From the NCBI RefSeq assembly GCF_000466685.1, contig NZ_ANNG01000017.1, positions 1-57,632 on the forward strand: a stretch of 57,632 bases of DNA. Direction: 5' to 3'. The stretch is from Campylobacter concisus UNSWCS. Lineage in GTDB: Bacteria; Campylobacterota; Campylobacteria; Campylobacterales; Campylobacteraceae. Below, in pieces: positions 1 through 9,407 of this stretch; position 1 is the first letter of the stretch, and every line of letters starts with the position of its first letter. Position numbers and translations under genes: made by a program. The notes under the pieces were generated by a model. It was not told where the DNA came from. It saw only the letters and a list, made by a program, of their open reading frames with translations, and ran no database searches.

Positions 1-257
1 TTTATGAACGAGCATATCACGCTTCCAAATTTAGTGGCAAGTGGCAACGAGACCTGAATTTGGTAAGTTGCTAAGGCGAGTGAGTAAGATTTTAAAATTT
101 ATTAAACTTACCTAAAAATGGAGATAAGGGGGTTTAAACTTTGCTTCACACTGCATGCAGAGATTTCATTAAAATTTAAACTTAAAGCCGTGTATGTCAG
201 CTCAAATTTTAAAATTTAGCAAATATTTCTAAAATGGCAAAAATTTAAGGGACAAAT
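1..257. other. Left-edge stretch without a recognisable gene
   Basis: No gene is recognisable. A short open frame from base 1 (ATG at 4) ends at a TGA at 55-57 and could be the tail of a plus-strand gene lying mostly outside the window, but 17 codons are too few to judge. An imperfect inverted repeat pairs 25-34 with 54-63 (one G-U pair). The rest is AT-rich and serves as downstream flank for the minus-strand yggS operon; its T-runs on the minus strand after yggS could help termination. Confidence 0.35.
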
Positions 258-896
258 TTATAGATATAGCATCGTTCCAAGGCGAATCATATTTGAGCCA
301 CATTTTATCGCTAGTTCGAAGTCGCTACTCATGCCCATCGAGCAGATAGTTGCGCCTTTTGGTTTTAGGCTCTCGTAAATTTTATATGTTAGCTCAAAGC
401 TCTTTTGCACCTCTTTTGGCTCATCCACATGCGCTCCGATGCTCATCACGCCTTTTAAATTTATATTTTTGCACTCGCTTTGGATGCGCTCATAAATTTC
501 AGCCGCATTTGCGACGCTGACACCTTGTTTTGTATCTTCATCGGCCGAGTTTATCTGAAGCAAAGTATCTAGCTTGTAGCTAAGCCTTTTATCAACCTCC
601 ACGGCTCTTTCGAAGCTATCGCAGCTTTGCCAAAGCACTGGCTTTAGGTTTATCATTTGATTGATTTTATTGTTTTGCAGGCGGCCGATCATGTGCCATT
701 TGATGTCAGTGAAATCTTGCAGCTCTAGCTCTTTTTTGGCTAGCTCCTGGACTCTATTTTCGCCAAAATTTCTCTGCCCTTGTGCGTAAAGCTCCCTCAC
801 TTCAGTGCATGTCACATTTTTGCTAACGGCTATAAGCGTCACATCTTTGCTTAAATTTTCTATCTTTTCAAGTAGCTCTTTTAAAACTATCATCAT
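258..896 (-). CDS. yggS: YggS/PROSC-family PLP-binding protein
   Basis: 212-residue single-domain alanine-racemase-fold protein that binds pyridoxal phosphate and takes part in PLP homeostasis; no catalytic reaction is firmly known for the family. PLP lysine is K26 in the AVSK motif; the FGENRVQE motif follows at about 44-51, and the C-terminus carries the MGMSSDFELAI and IRLGT phosphate-binding motifs of the family. The length is slightly short of the usual 220-230 but complete. Two tandem ATGs (896 and 893) overlap the rseP stop codon, so it is translationally coupled as the last gene of the run. Confidence 0.9.
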   Translation of the reverse strand: MMIVLKELLEKIENLSKDVTLIAVSKNVTCTEVRELYAQGQRNFGENRVQELAKKELELQDFTDIKWHMIGRLQNNKINQMINLKPVLWQSCDSFERAVEVDKRLSYKLDTLLQINSADEDTKQGVSVANAAEIYERIQSECKNINLKGVMSIGAHVDEPKEVQKSFELTYKIYESLKPKGATICSMGMSSDFELAIKCGSNMIRLGTMLYL

Positions 897-2002
897 AAAC
901 CTCCGCTTAATCTCATAATGTCATTAAAGGTCGCGAGCACCATTATTCCAAGCAGCAGCGCCCAGCCGCAGTAGGTAAGCGTAACAAGCACTCGCTCATT
1001 TATCTCGCGTCTAAAAATTAGTTCATAAATGTTAAATAAAATGTGCCCGCCATCAAGCGCAGGGATAGGAAATAAATTTAAAACACCTAAATTTACAGAG
1101 ATGAGCGCTACGATGGTTAGGAGCACGCTAAGGCTGATCTTAGCGGCCTTTGAAGTGACATCGGCGATCTGCACGATGCCTCCGACCTCTTTTAGTGGTA
1201 TATCTCCAACGACTAGCTTTTCAAAGCTTTTAAAGATGAGCTTTGAAGCCTCAACTGTCTCGCCAAAGGCAAATTTTAGGCTCTCTAAACCTGTGTGATA
1301 AATTTTCACCACTTCGACATTTGACTTGATGCCGATTAGAGGTTGCTGAATCTTTTCATTAAAAGGATTTATCGTCTCGCCTATCTTTGGTGTTAAATTT
1401 ATGGTTATTGACGAGCCGTTGCGGTCTATCAAAATGGCGCTAGGTTCAAGCTTTACGTTTTTACTAATATCATCCCACTCGTTTATCTTGACGCCATTTA
1501 CCGCTAAAATTTTATCGTTTACTGCTATGCCAGCGCTCTCAGCTGCCGAGCCTTCAACTATATATCCAACTATCGGCGCACGTTTTTCAATGCCGATAAA
1601 TCCAAGCAAAATGTATATAAAAAAAGCTAGGATAAAGTTAAAAAATGGCCCTGCAAAAAGGATGTAAATGCGTTTTATGGGACTTAGCACGTTGTAGCTG
1701 TCAGCGTCGTAGTTTTTGGCCTTTGGGTCGGTGTCGTCTTGCCCTTTTAGCTGCACGTATCCGCCAAGCGGGATCGCGCTTAGGCAGTAGTCGGTGCCGC
1801 CAACGTTTTTGGTGTAAATTTTCTCGCCAAAGCCGATACTAAAGGTATTTACTTTGACGCCGAGCATTCTTGCTACTAAAAAGTGGCCAAGCTCGTGGAA
1901 AAATATGAGAAAACTAATGGCTAAAACGGTCACTAAAAAATAAAACGAATACGCATAAAGCCCAAGGCAAAGCAGAGCCAGCGTGAAGAGAATGCCTTTC
2001 AA
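893..2002 (-). CDS. rseP: Site-2 intramembrane zinc metalloprotease RseP
   Basis: 369 residues. Membrane-embedded M50 protease that cuts transmembrane substrates within the bilayer (anti-sigma factors or signal-peptide remnants in other bacteria). The zinc site HELGH is at residues 36-40 in the first hydrophobic segment. A PDZ domain occupies about 145-210. The third zinc ligand motif, NLFPIPALDGGH, sits near the C-terminus followed by further membrane segments. The length is normal for the short one-PDZ form. It overlaps yggS by a few bases. Its substrate here is unknown; no anti-sigma gene is in view. Confidence 0.93.
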   Translation of the reverse strand: MKGILFTLALLCLGLYAYSFYFLVTVLAISFLIFFHELGHFLVARMLGVKVNTFSIGFGEKIYTKNVGGTDYCLSAIPLGGYVQLKGQDDTDPKAKNYDADSYNVLSPIKRIYILFAGPFFNFILAFFIYILLGFIGIEKRAPIVGYIVEGSAAESAGIAVNDKILAVNGVKINEWDDISKNVKLEPSAILIDRNGSSITINLTPKIGETINPFNEKIQQPLIGIKSNVEVVKIYHTGLESLKFAFGETVEASKLIFKSFEKLVVGDIPLKEVGGIVQIADVTSKAAKISLSVLLTIVALISVNLGVLNLFPIPALDGGHILFNIYELIFRREINERVLVTLTYCGWALLLGIMVLATFNDIMRLSGGL

Positions 2003-2023
2003 AACTTACCTTTAAATTTGATT

Positions 2024-3040
2024 TTACCGCTCGAGTTTATTGCTGAGCAAAACGGCGATAAATTTCGTGCTCGGGTTTGCGTCAAGCGCGATCTTTAGGC
2101 TCATGGTAAGCGGTACTGCTAAAAACATACCGCCGATGCCGAACAAAAATCCCCAAAAAAGTAGGCTCAAAAGCACCACAAGCGTGCTTATACCAAGGCC
2201 TTTGCCTAGAAATTTCGGCTCGATAAAGTTGCCGATGACGATATTTACGGCTAGATATAGCGCCGCAGTCCAAGCACAAGAGGCTGCGTCGTTTAGCAAA
2301 AGCGCCACCAAAAGCGCCGAGACGGCCGCGATAATAGAGCCGATCGTCGGGATAAAATTTAGCACGAAAGCTAAAATACCCCAAAGCGGCGCGTAGGGCA
2401 CGCCGATAAAATTTAGCCCGATAAATATAAAAACGCCTGTCGCAAACGACGCTGCGGACTTGATCGCGAGATAGCGCTTGAGATTTGATATAAACGTATC
2501 TACGATCTGGTTCGTTTGCGGATTTTTGCTCGCAAAATACTCGACTTTTTGAGAAAATACCTGCACTTCAAAAAGCATAAAAGTAACGAGCAAAAAGACG
2601 AAAAAGCTCTTTGAAACGAGCTCGGTGCCGCTCCTTAAAAATCCGCCCAGCACGGCAAAAATTTTATTTATATCAAAGTCTGCGGGCGCGGCGATGCTCT
2701 CGGGATCGATTAGGCTGCGGCTCGCTAGCATCTGGTGGTAATGATCGGCAAGGGCTTTAAATTTGCTCTGAAGCTCGGGCATGTAGCTAACTAGCCCGTT
2801 TATCGTCTTTATCACGGTGTTTGCGATAAATCCCAGCGACAAAAACACCACCGCCGTAACTAGCGCGAAGGCTAAAACGCGCGGAAATTTGAGCTTTTCG
2901 AGCGCATTTATCGCAGGCGTCGCCACGATAGCGATAAAAACCGCCATCAAAAACGGTAGCACGACGACGCTAGCAGTCTTTAGTCCCGCCGCGACCACGA
3001 CGAAGCTAGCTAGATAGATTATAGCGTTTCCGGTTCTCAA
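2024..3040 (-). CDS. AI-2E family (PerM/TqsA-like) membrane transporter
   Basis: 338-residue polytopic membrane protein with the AI-2E transporter pattern: two N-terminal hydrophobic pairs, a soluble loop of about 70 residues (roughly 75-140), then four or more helices with the FIEPKFLGKGLG motif near residue 275 and a glycine-rich final helix pair. Family members export quorum signals or act as Na+/H+ antiporters; the substrate cannot be read from sequence. It sits between rseP (21-nt gap) and pgsA (2-nt gap). Seven hand-counted 60-base lines average about 50% G+C, against roughly 30-48% in nearby genes, so it may have been acquired separately. Confidence 0.88.
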   Translation of the reverse strand: MRTGNAIIYLASFVVVAAGLKTASVVVLPFLMAVFIAIVATPAINALEKLKFPRVLAFALVTAVVFLSLGFIANTVIKTINGLVSYMPELQSKFKALADHYHQMLASRSLIDPESIAAPADFDINKIFAVLGGFLRSGTELVSKSFFVFLLVTFMLFEVQVFSQKVEYFASKNPQTNQIVDTFISNLKRYLAIKSAASFATGVFIFIGLNFIGVPYAPLWGILAFVLNFIPTIGSIIAAVSALLVALLLNDAASCAWTAALYLAVNIVIGNFIEPKFLGKGLGISTLVVLLSLLFWGFLFGIGGMFLAVPLTMSLKIALDANPSTKFIAVLLSNKLER

Positions 3041-3042
3041 AT

Positions 3043-3588
3043 TTAACTCTTTTTCATCGCTTTTACGTAGGCAAAAATGTATTCAAACCCAGAATAAAGC
3101 GTGAGTGCAACAGCTATCCAGAGCAAAAGCTCGCCACCAGGCCAGCTCATCAGTAAAAATCCAACCGCAAACATCTGCGAAACGGTTTTAACCTTGCCAG
3201 CCATCGAAGCTGCGACTTCGACGCCGTCACTTGCCATCACGACACGAAAGCCAGTTATAAAAAACTCTCTTACCAAGATAAGATAAACAGCCCAAGCGCT
3301 CGCTCTGCCAAGCATCATAAGGCCTAAAAATGCAGCCAAAATCAGCATCTTATCAGCTAGTGGGTCAAGGATAGCGCCTAGTTTGGTCTTTTGATCCCAG
3401 CTTCTAGCGATGTAGCCATCAAAAAAGTCAGTCACCGAGGCGATCACAAAGATGAGAGCTGCGAAGTAGTTTATCCAGCTTATATGAATTTGCGTAAAAA
3501 TTTCTGGTGCATTTACGAGCATAAAAAACATAAGCGGAGCTAGCAATATCCTAAAAAATGCCAGTGAATTTGGTAAATTTAAGCTCAC
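3043..3588 (-). CDS. pgsA: CDP-diacylglycerol-glycerol-3-phosphate 3-phosphatidyltransferase
   Basis: Makes phosphatidylglycerol-phosphate from CDP-diacylglycerol and glycerol-3-phosphate, the committed step to phosphatidylglycerol, in the inner membrane. The CDP-alcohol phosphotransferase signature (D..DG..AR...G...D...D) is clear in the stretch TDFFDGYIARSWD followed by LGAILDPLADK, with four to five membrane helices. The frame is open back to 3642, but I prefer a GTG start at 3588: it gives 181 residues (the usual size), an N-terminus of VSLNLPNSLAFFR typical of PgsA, an AAAGG ribosome site 7 nt upstream, and no overlap with the preceding reductase gene. Confidence 0.92.
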   Translation of the reverse strand: MSLNLPNSLAFFRILLAPLMFFMLVNAPEIFTQIHISWINYFAALIFVIASVTDFFDGYIARSWDQKTKLGAILDPLADKMLILAAFLGLMMLGRASAWAVYLILVREFFITGFRVVMASDGVEVAASMAGKVKTVSQMFAVGFLLMSWPGGELLLWIAVALTLYSGFEYIFAYVKAMKKS

Positions 3589-3619
3589 AAATATGCCTTT
3601 ATGCCTAGAAATTTCACTC

Positions 3620-4408
3620 TCATTTAAAAGTCGTGCCACCATCTATTATAAATGTATGTCCAGTCACCCAGCTAGCCTTAGACGAGCATAAAAATAGACA
3701 TGCTCCAGCTAGATCAGCAGGCTGTCCCATGCGGTTTAGCGGGCTAAGCTTTGCCGTCATATCGCGCACCTCTTCGTAGTTGGTAAAGGCTCTTAGCGCA
3801 TCTGTCTCGATGGGGCCGCCGCTTACGACATTGACGCGGATGTTTTTCTCGCCAAGCTCGGTCGCAGCGTATCTTGCCATCGCTTCAACGGCTGCTTTTG
3901 CTGTGCCGTGACCTGCGTAGTTTTCGATATAGACTAAATTTCCAGTTGAGCTTAGGCTAATGATACTGCCGCCGCCCACTTTTTCCATGCGTTTTGCAGC
4001 CTCTTGTGCGCCTACAACAAAGGCATTTACAGTTGCTGTGAAGATATTGTTTATACCTCTTGGCTTTAGCTTCATAAATTTAGTGTATCCGCCAGCCACT
4101 GCGCGACCTGAGATGATAGCGTTTGAGATGAAAAAATCAATCCTGTCAAAGTCCTCATCTATCTTTAAAAATAGCTCCTTATAAGTCTCTGGCTCAAGGA
4201 TGTTTAGCGCGTAGGCTCTAGCTTTTATCTTGTAGGTAGCCTCAAGCTCTTTTGCCTGCTCTTTGGCAAGCTCCTCGTTTGAGTTGTAGGTAAAAGCGAT
4301 ATTTACGCCAGCTTTTGCAAATTCTTCGACTATAGCTCTGCCGATGCCTCTAGTGCCTCCACTGATGACTAGCGTTTTACCTTTAAATTCGTTTAGTGTG
4401 TCCTTCAT
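3620..4408 (-). CDS. SDR-family enoyl-ACP reductase, FabL-like
   Basis: 262-residue short-chain dehydrogenase. The nucleotide-binding loop is GGTRGIGRAI (about 17-26), as in NADPH-dependent members. The active site is spaced Y-x6-K (Tyr of YAGHGTAK near residue 165), as in enoyl-ACP reductases FabI/FabL, rather than the Y-x3-K of ordinary SDRs. That spacing and the GGTRGIG loop point to a Bacillus FabL-type enoyl reductase acting in the last step of the fatty-acid elongation cycle. Often annotated only as a generic oxidoreductase. Its stop is close to pgsA, fitting a lipid role; it overlaps the dapA stop by one base. Confidence 0.75.
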   Translation of the reverse strand: MKDTLNEFKGKTLVISGGTRGIGRAIVEEFAKAGVNIAFTYNSNEELAKEQAKELEATYKIKARAYALNILEPETYKELFLKIDEDFDRIDFFISNAIISGRAVAGGYTKFMKLKPRGINNIFTATVNAFVVGAQEAAKRMEKVGGGSIISLSSTGNLVYIENYAGHGTAKAAVEAMARYAATELGEKNIRVNVVSGGPIETDALRAFTNYEEVRDMTAKLSPLNRMGQPADLAGACLFLCSSKASWVTGHTFIIDGGTTFK

Positions 4409-5301
4409 TAAAATCCCTTTATTTCGTAATTTTTAATAACTTCTTCTATCTTTTTGAAATTTTCTTTGCTCGGTTTGCAAAGTGGCAAGCGATACTCCAA
4501 AGTGTCGATCAGCCCAGCTAGATACATCGCCGCTTTGATCGGTATCGGGTTGCTTTCGCAAAAGAGTGTTTTATTGATCGTATAGAGGTTGTCATTTATC
4601 AGTTTTGCTTTTTTATACTCTTCGCTCATCGCAAGGTGCGTAAGCTGTGAAATTTGATCTGGTAAGAGGTTTGCAGTGACCGAGATGACGCCCTTGCCAC
4701 CATATGATAGGATAGGGTAGTTTATCGCATCTTCACCGCTAATAACCACCAAATCAGGCTCGTGAGCTAGCAGATCGACACATCTATCGATGCTGCCTGT
4801 TGCCTCTTTGATGCCAAAAATATTTTTACAATCTTTAAAAAGTCTAAAAACGGTCGCTGGCAAGATATCTACGCCAACTCTGCCTGGGACGTTGTAAAGA
4901 AGCACTGGAATTTCTATGCTATTTGCGATAGCTTTGTAGTGCTCGTAAAGCCCTTCTTGCGTTGGTTTGTTGTAGTAAGGAGCGACTGATAAGATACCGT
5001 GAGCGCCGTGAGCTTGAGCAAATTTAGCGATATCGATGGCCTCGTGAGTGGCGTTGCTACCAGCTCCAGCGAGCACCTTGACATTTGTGCCTTTACATGC
5101 ATCTACTGCGATCTCGATGCAAATTCTATGCTCATCATGCGTTAGAGTAGCGCTCTCACCAGTAGTTCCAACTGGCACAACGACGTCTATACCGTTTTTT
5201 ATCTGTCTTTTTATCAGTTTCTCAAAACTGACTTCGTCTATTTTTTGGTTTTTAAATGGCGTAACTAGTGCTGTCATCGCACCTTGAAGCGAATTTTTCA
5301 C
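4408..5301 (-). CDS. dapA: 4-hydroxy-tetrahydrodipicolinate synthase
   Basis: 297 residues. Condenses pyruvate with aspartate semialdehyde, the first dedicated step to diaminopimelate and lysine, in the cytoplasm. The Schiff-base lysine is K165 in IFGIKEATG; the GTTGE substrate loop is at about 45-49; Y136 and R141 lie in YNVPGRVG. The length is canonical. Two bases separate it from the M16 peptidase gene, and its stop codon overlaps the next gene's ATG by one base, so it belongs to the same transcript. Diaminopimelate supply fits the peptidoglycan genes elsewhere in the window. Confidence 0.96.
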   Translation of the reverse strand: MKNSLQGAMTALVTPFKNQKIDEVSFEKLIKRQIKNGIDVVVPVGTTGESATLTHDEHRICIEIAVDACKGTNVKVLAGAGSNATHEAIDIAKFAQAHGAHGILSVAPYYNKPTQEGLYEHYKAIANSIEIPVLLYNVPGRVGVDILPATVFRLFKDCKNIFGIKEATGSIDRCVDLLAHEPDLVVISGEDAINYPILSYGGKGVISVTANLLPDQISQLTHLAMSEEYKKAKLINDNLYTINKTLFCESNPIPIKAAMYLAGLIDTLEYRLPLCKPSKENFKKIEEVIKNYEIKGF

Positions 5302-5303
5302 GT

Positions 5304-6545
5304 CTATTCCTTTTTTAAGATTATTGTCGTGCTAGTTTTTTCATTGAAATATCTATTTGCTATCTCTTTTAAAAGCTTAGCATCTATCCTATCTATATTT
5401 TTTTCAAGCTCGTAAAGTGGCTTTATATCGCCTCTAGCAAGGTATGAGCCGTATAAATTTGCCACCTTGCTCGCGCTCTCAAATGAGTAGATAAAATCAG
5501 TTTTTATCAAATTTTTAACTCTTAAAACGTCCTCTTTGTCGATTGGCTTTCTCTTTAGATCATCTATGATCTTTAAAATTTCAGTCTCAACTGCGCTAGC
5601 CTCGACGTCTGGGTTGCAAACTGCTAAAAATATAAATAAATTTTCATCAACGCAGCTCATATTGTAAGCGTAAATTTGATTTACAAGCATGAGTTCATCG
5701 ACAAGGCGCTGCTGTAAGATAGAACTTTTGCCGGTGGCTAGATATTCGCTTATCGCATTTAGCCCCACTTGATCAGCATGCCTAAAGTCTGGAATTTTAT
5801 AAGCGATCGCTAGCATTTGCGTTTGGCTATCTTTGTAGATGATAGCTCTTTTTGCGCCGTCTTGCTCAGGCTCTTTGCAGTGTAGTTTTGGTATAGCTCT
5901 TTTGTTTTTTATGCCGCTAAAGTTTTTCTTAGCCAGCTTAAATGCCTCATCTTTGCCGATGTCGCCACTTATCATCAAAATGGCGTTTTTTGGTTGATAA
6001 TACGTAGCGTGAAATTCTTTTATATCAGCGATCTTCCAGTTTTCGATATCTTTTATGAAACCTATTGGCGTCCAGTGGTATGAGTGGTAGATAAATGCGT
6101 GGTTGTAGAGCCTAAAGTAGAGGTATCCCATAGGGTTGTTGTCTGTTCGCCACCTGTGCTCTTCGTGCACCACCTCGCGCTCTGGCTGAAATTCTTTATC
6201 TTTTAGGCTTAAATTTTTCATAAGCTCGGCAAAAAGACCAAGCGTTTTGTCTAAATTTTCATTTGATGCTTTTATGAAGTAGTGAGTGTAGTCAAAGCCC
6301 GTGCTTGCGTTATTTACGCCGCCAAAGCCCTTTACGATCTCGTCAAACTCGCCTGCGCGTAAGTTTTTGGTTGATTTGAAATTTAGATGCTCTAGCATGT
6401 GAGCGATGCCGCTTTTGCCCATCACTTCGTTTCTGGAGCCAACTTTATAAAAAACATCGACGCTTATCACTTTTGAGCCAGGATTTACTGGTACGTGATA
6501 AATTTCAAGTCCATTTTCTAGTTTAAATTTATTAAATTTTATCAA
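5304..6545 (-). CDS. M16-family zinc peptidase
   Basis: 413 residues with the inverted zinc motif HxxEH (HMLEH, 49-53) and the downstream glutamate in EREVVHEEH near residue 125. This is the catalytic half of a pitrilysin/processing-peptidase-type M16 protease, followed by the inactive-like C-terminal domain. No signal peptide is evident, so it is probably cytoplasmic. The substrate is unknown. It lies 11 nt from pyrD, and the gene order pyrD/M16/dapA matches C. jejuni as I recall it. Confidence 0.9.
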   Translation of the reverse strand: MIKFNKFKLENGLEIYHVPVNPGSKVISVDVFYKVGSRNEVMGKSGIAHMLEHLNFKSTKNLRAGEFDEIVKGFGGVNNASTGFDYTHYFIKASNENLDKTLGLFAELMKNLSLKDKEFQPEREVVHEEHRWRTDNNPMGYLYFRLYNHAFIYHSYHWTPIGFIKDIENWKIADIKEFHATYYQPKNAILMISGDIGKDEAFKLAKKNFSGIKNKRAIPKLHCKEPEQDGAKRAIIYKDSQTQMLAIAYKIPDFRHADQVGLNAISEYLATGKSSILQQRLVDELMLVNQIYAYNMSCVDENLFIFLAVCNPDVEASAVETEILKIIDDLKRKPIDKEDVLRVKNLIKTDFIYSFESASKVANLYGSYLARGDIKPLYELEKNIDRIDAKLLKEIANRYFNEKTSTTIILKKE

Positions 6546-6556
6546 TCTCTTGCCCT

Positions 6557-7630
6557 CTATTTTTTAACATTTGCGCCGACTGCTTCGCTGATAGAGGCAA
6601 AGCCATCTCTTTTTAAAAGCTCTAAAATTTCTAAATTTATATCTCTTGCGATCATCGGCCCTTTAAAGATAAAACTTGTAAAAATTTGGACCAAATTTGC
6701 TCCCATTTTTATGCGCTCATAGGCCTCTGCACCGCTATCTATGCCGCCACATGCGATAAGCGTTGTCTTGCCATAAAGCTCATCTGCCACGGCTTTAAAG
6801 ATATCTTTTGACTTTTTGGCGATCACCTTGCCGCTTAGTCCGCCAAAATCCTTTAAATTTGACGAGTGAGAGAGCGAATAATCAACGCTTGTATTTGAAA
6901 CAAGCACGCCGCTAGCGCCGTTTTCTACCGCACAGCTACAAAGTTTGATCGCATCTTCGTGGCTCATGTCAGGAGCTATCTTAAAGATGATGGGCTTTTT
7001 AGTAAGTGGCAAAATGACGCTAAAAAGCTCTTTTATAAAGCTCTCATCTTGCAAAGCCCTTAAATTTGGTGTGTTTGGCGATGAGACGTTTATGACAAAT
7101 GTGTCGCAAATTTCACTAAATTCTCTTACTAAAATTTCATAGTCTTTTATCGCATCTTCGTTTGGTGTAACCTTGTTTTTACCGATGTTTGCCCAGATTG
7201 GTATGGTAAAAGGATAGATCTTTTTTACTCTATTTTTGATAGCCTCGCAGCCTTCGTTGTTAAAGCCCATCGCATTTTGGATGCTCTCTTCGTCTATGAG
7301 CCTAAAAAGCCTTGGTTTTGCGTTGCCAGGTTGTGGTTTTGGTGTAAATGTGCCAAATTCTAAATGTCCAAACCCAAGAGCTGTGAGCGCTTCAAACATC
7401 GTGGCGTTTTTATCAAAGCCACCAGCTATGCCAACTGGGTTGTGGTAGGTGCTTGAGAATAAATTTTGTTTTAGCGCGTTGTCATCGACCACGCATTTGT
7501 GCGCCAAAAAGCTTAGCGAGCCAGGGAAGATTTTATTTGCCCCGACCATCGCTACTTCAGCGATCTTGTGGGCAGTTTCAGGATCAAATTTGAAAAATAT
7601 AGATTTTAAAGTATTGTAGTTTAAGCTCAT
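6557..7630 (-). CDS. pyrD: Dihydroorotate dehydrogenase, quinone-dependent (class 2)
   Basis: 357 residues; oxidises dihydroorotate to orotate in pyrimidine synthesis and passes electrons to menaquinone. Class 2 is shown by the N-terminal extension of about 45 residues (helices that dock on the membrane), the AGGFDKN motif for FMN near 68-74, the catalytic-serine stretch NVSSPNTPNL near residue 180, and C-terminal ACGGI and GANLVQIFT. The length is normal. It runs in the same direction as msbA with a 52-nt gap and shares the operon with the M16 peptidase. Confidence 0.95.
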   Translation of the reverse strand: MSLNYNTLKSIFFKFDPETAHKIAEVAMVGANKIFPGSLSFLAHKCVVDDNALKQNLFSSTYHNPVGIAGGFDKNATMFEALTALGFGHLEFGTFTPKPQPGNAKPRLFRLIDEESIQNAMGFNNEGCEAIKNRVKKIYPFTIPIWANIGKNKVTPNEDAIKDYEILVREFSEICDTFVINVSSPNTPNLRALQDESFIKELFSVILPLTKKPIIFKIAPDMSHEDAIKLCSCAVENGASGVLVSNTSVDYSLSHSSNLKDFGGLSGKVIAKKSKDIFKAVADELYGKTTLIACGGIDSGAEAYERIKMGANLVQIFTSFIFKGPMIARDINLEILELLKRDGFASISEAVGANVKK

Positions 7631-7682
7631 TTTAACCTCTTTAAAATGCCTAAAATTTCTGCAAATCTTAGCAAAAATCGCC

Positions 7683-9407
7683 TTAAACTAAGGCTTTGCC
7701 CTTAAGCCTTGCATAAATTTCATTTCTCTTACTAAGCTCCTCGTCGCTTCCACTATCAATGATCTTGCCATCACTCAAAACTGCGATCTTATCGGCATTT
7801 TCAACCGTGCTTAAGCGGTGAGCGATGACAAAGATGATCTTTTTGCTTCTTAGATTATTTATCGCTTTTGTGATCTCTTTTTCGCTCTCATTATCAAGTG
7901 CAGAAGTAGCCTCGTCAAAGATGAGGATTTGTGGGTTTTGATAAAGCGCTCTTGCTATGGCGATGCGCTGTCTTTGACCGCCTGAGAGGTTGGTGCCAAA
8001 TTCATTTAAGATAGTGTTTATGCCATCATCAAGCTTGCTTACAAACTCATAAGCATTAGCCAGTTTTAGTGCGTTTATCACGGCATCTTCGTTAAATTCT
8101 CTGCCGTAAGCTACGTTTTTAGCAACTGTGTCGTTAAAGATATAGACGCGCTGGGTTACAAGGCCGATATTTTGGCGAAGTGAGTGAATTTTGATATCTT
8201 TTAAATTTATGCCATTTATCAAAATTTCTCCGTCATTTACGTCGTAAAATCTCATAAGCAAATTCATAAGCGAGCTTTTTCCGCCGCCACTTGAGCCAAC
8301 AAGGGCTATAAATTCTGACTTGCGAGCCTCTAAATTTATCCCTTTTAAGACCTCTTTGTCGCCGTAGCTTAAGCGGACATTGTTAAATTTGATCAAATTT
8401 ATCTCTTCATTTAGCTCATTTTCGCCATCTTTTATCTGGCTTACTTTATCCATCAAGAAAAACGTCCTCTCGCTCGCTGCGATGGCATCTTGCATCTTAT
8501 TGTAGATATTTACGATGCGTTTTAGCGGGGTGTAGAGCATAAAAAGCGCTGTTAAAAATGAAAAGAATGCGCCCATATTTATATGCCCGTCGATGACGTC
8601 TTTGCCGCCTATGATGATAACAGCTGCCACACCTATCGAGCCTATGGTCTCCATTAGCGGGCTTACTAGCTGCTCGATCTTGACGCTTTTTAAATTTAGC
8701 CTAAAAAATTTATTATTTTCATCAACAAAGCGTGAATGCTCGTATTCTTGGGCATTATTTGCTTTGATTATCTCGATATTTGTAAAAATTTCACTAAGCG
8801 CAGATGTGATGTCTGATGTTTTTTCTTGCGACTGCTTTGAAATTTTCTTCATCCTTTTAGCAAGGCGTGAGATCGGATAGATCGCTACTGGCATGACGAC
8901 AAGAGCGAAAAATGCCAGCTTTGGACTTTGATAGATGACGACGCAAAGAAGTCCGATGATGGTTATAAATTCCCTCGTAAGTTCAGGGATCATGCTTGAG
9001 ACTATCGATCTTATGCGGTCGATGTCGTTTGTTGTTCTGCTGATTAGCTCGCCAGTTCTAAATTCATTGAAAAAATCCATATCTAAATTTAAAAGGTTTG
9101 CAACCATCTTTTCGCGAAATCTTCTAATCGTATCTTGCCCGATATATGCCGTAAAATAGGCCTGCATGAAGGTTCCGATGTTCTTTATAACGTAGATCGC
9201 GATGATGGCGCAAGGCAAGATGTAAAGTAGCTTTTCGTTTTTCTCAACGAAAATTTTATTTAGCACAGGCTCCACAAGATAGGCACTTACCGCCGTTCCG
9301 CCACTGGCAAGCCCCATGCCGATGATGGCAAAGATGAAGTGTGGGATATAGTCTTTAAAGTAAGGACCAAAGCGCTTTAGCACATCTTTTAAGCCAAAAT
9401 TATTCAT
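7683..9407 (-). CDS. msbA: Lipid A/lipopolysaccharide flippase, ABC half-transporter MsbA
   Basis: Half-size exporter: six membrane helices (first about 320 residues), then an ABC ATPase with Walker [10 protein letters not shown], signature LSGGQRQR, Walker [13 protein letters not shown] and H-loop AHRLST. It moves lipid A core across the inner membrane as a homodimer. The frame is open to 9431, but the ATG at 9407 (N-terminus [11 protein letters not shown], 574 residues) has a GGGAGAG ribosome site and overlaps cysS by only 8 nt, so I choose it. A multidrug exporter of the same fold is the alternative; position and length favour MsbA. Confidence 0.88.
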   Translation of the reverse strand: MNNFGLKDVLKRFGPYFKDYIPHFIFAIIGMGLASGGTAVSAYLVEPVLNKIFVEKNEKLLYILPCAIIAIYVIKNIGTFMQAYFTAYIGQDTIRRFREKMVANLLNLDMDFFNEFRTGELISRTTNDIDRIRSIVSSMIPELTREFITIIGLLCVVIYQSPKLAFFALVVMPVAIYPISRLAKRMKKISKQSQEKTSDITSALSEIFTNIEIIKANNAQEYEHSRFVDENNKFFRLNLKSVKIEQLVSPLMETIGSIGVAAVIIIGGKDVIDGHINMGAFFSFLTALFMLYTPLKRIVNIYNKMQDAIAASERTFFLMDKVSQIKDGENELNEEINLIKFNNVRLSYGDKEVLKGINLEARKSEFIALVGSSGGGKSSLMNLLMRFYDVNDGEILINGINLKDIKIHSLRQNIGLVTQRVYIFNDTVAKNVAYGREFNEDAVINALKLANAYEFVSKLDDGINTILNEFGTNLSGGQRQRIAIARALYQNPQILIFDEATSALDNESEKEITKAINNLRSKKIIFVIAHRLSTVENADKIAVLSDGKIIDSGSDEELSKRNEIYARLKGKALV

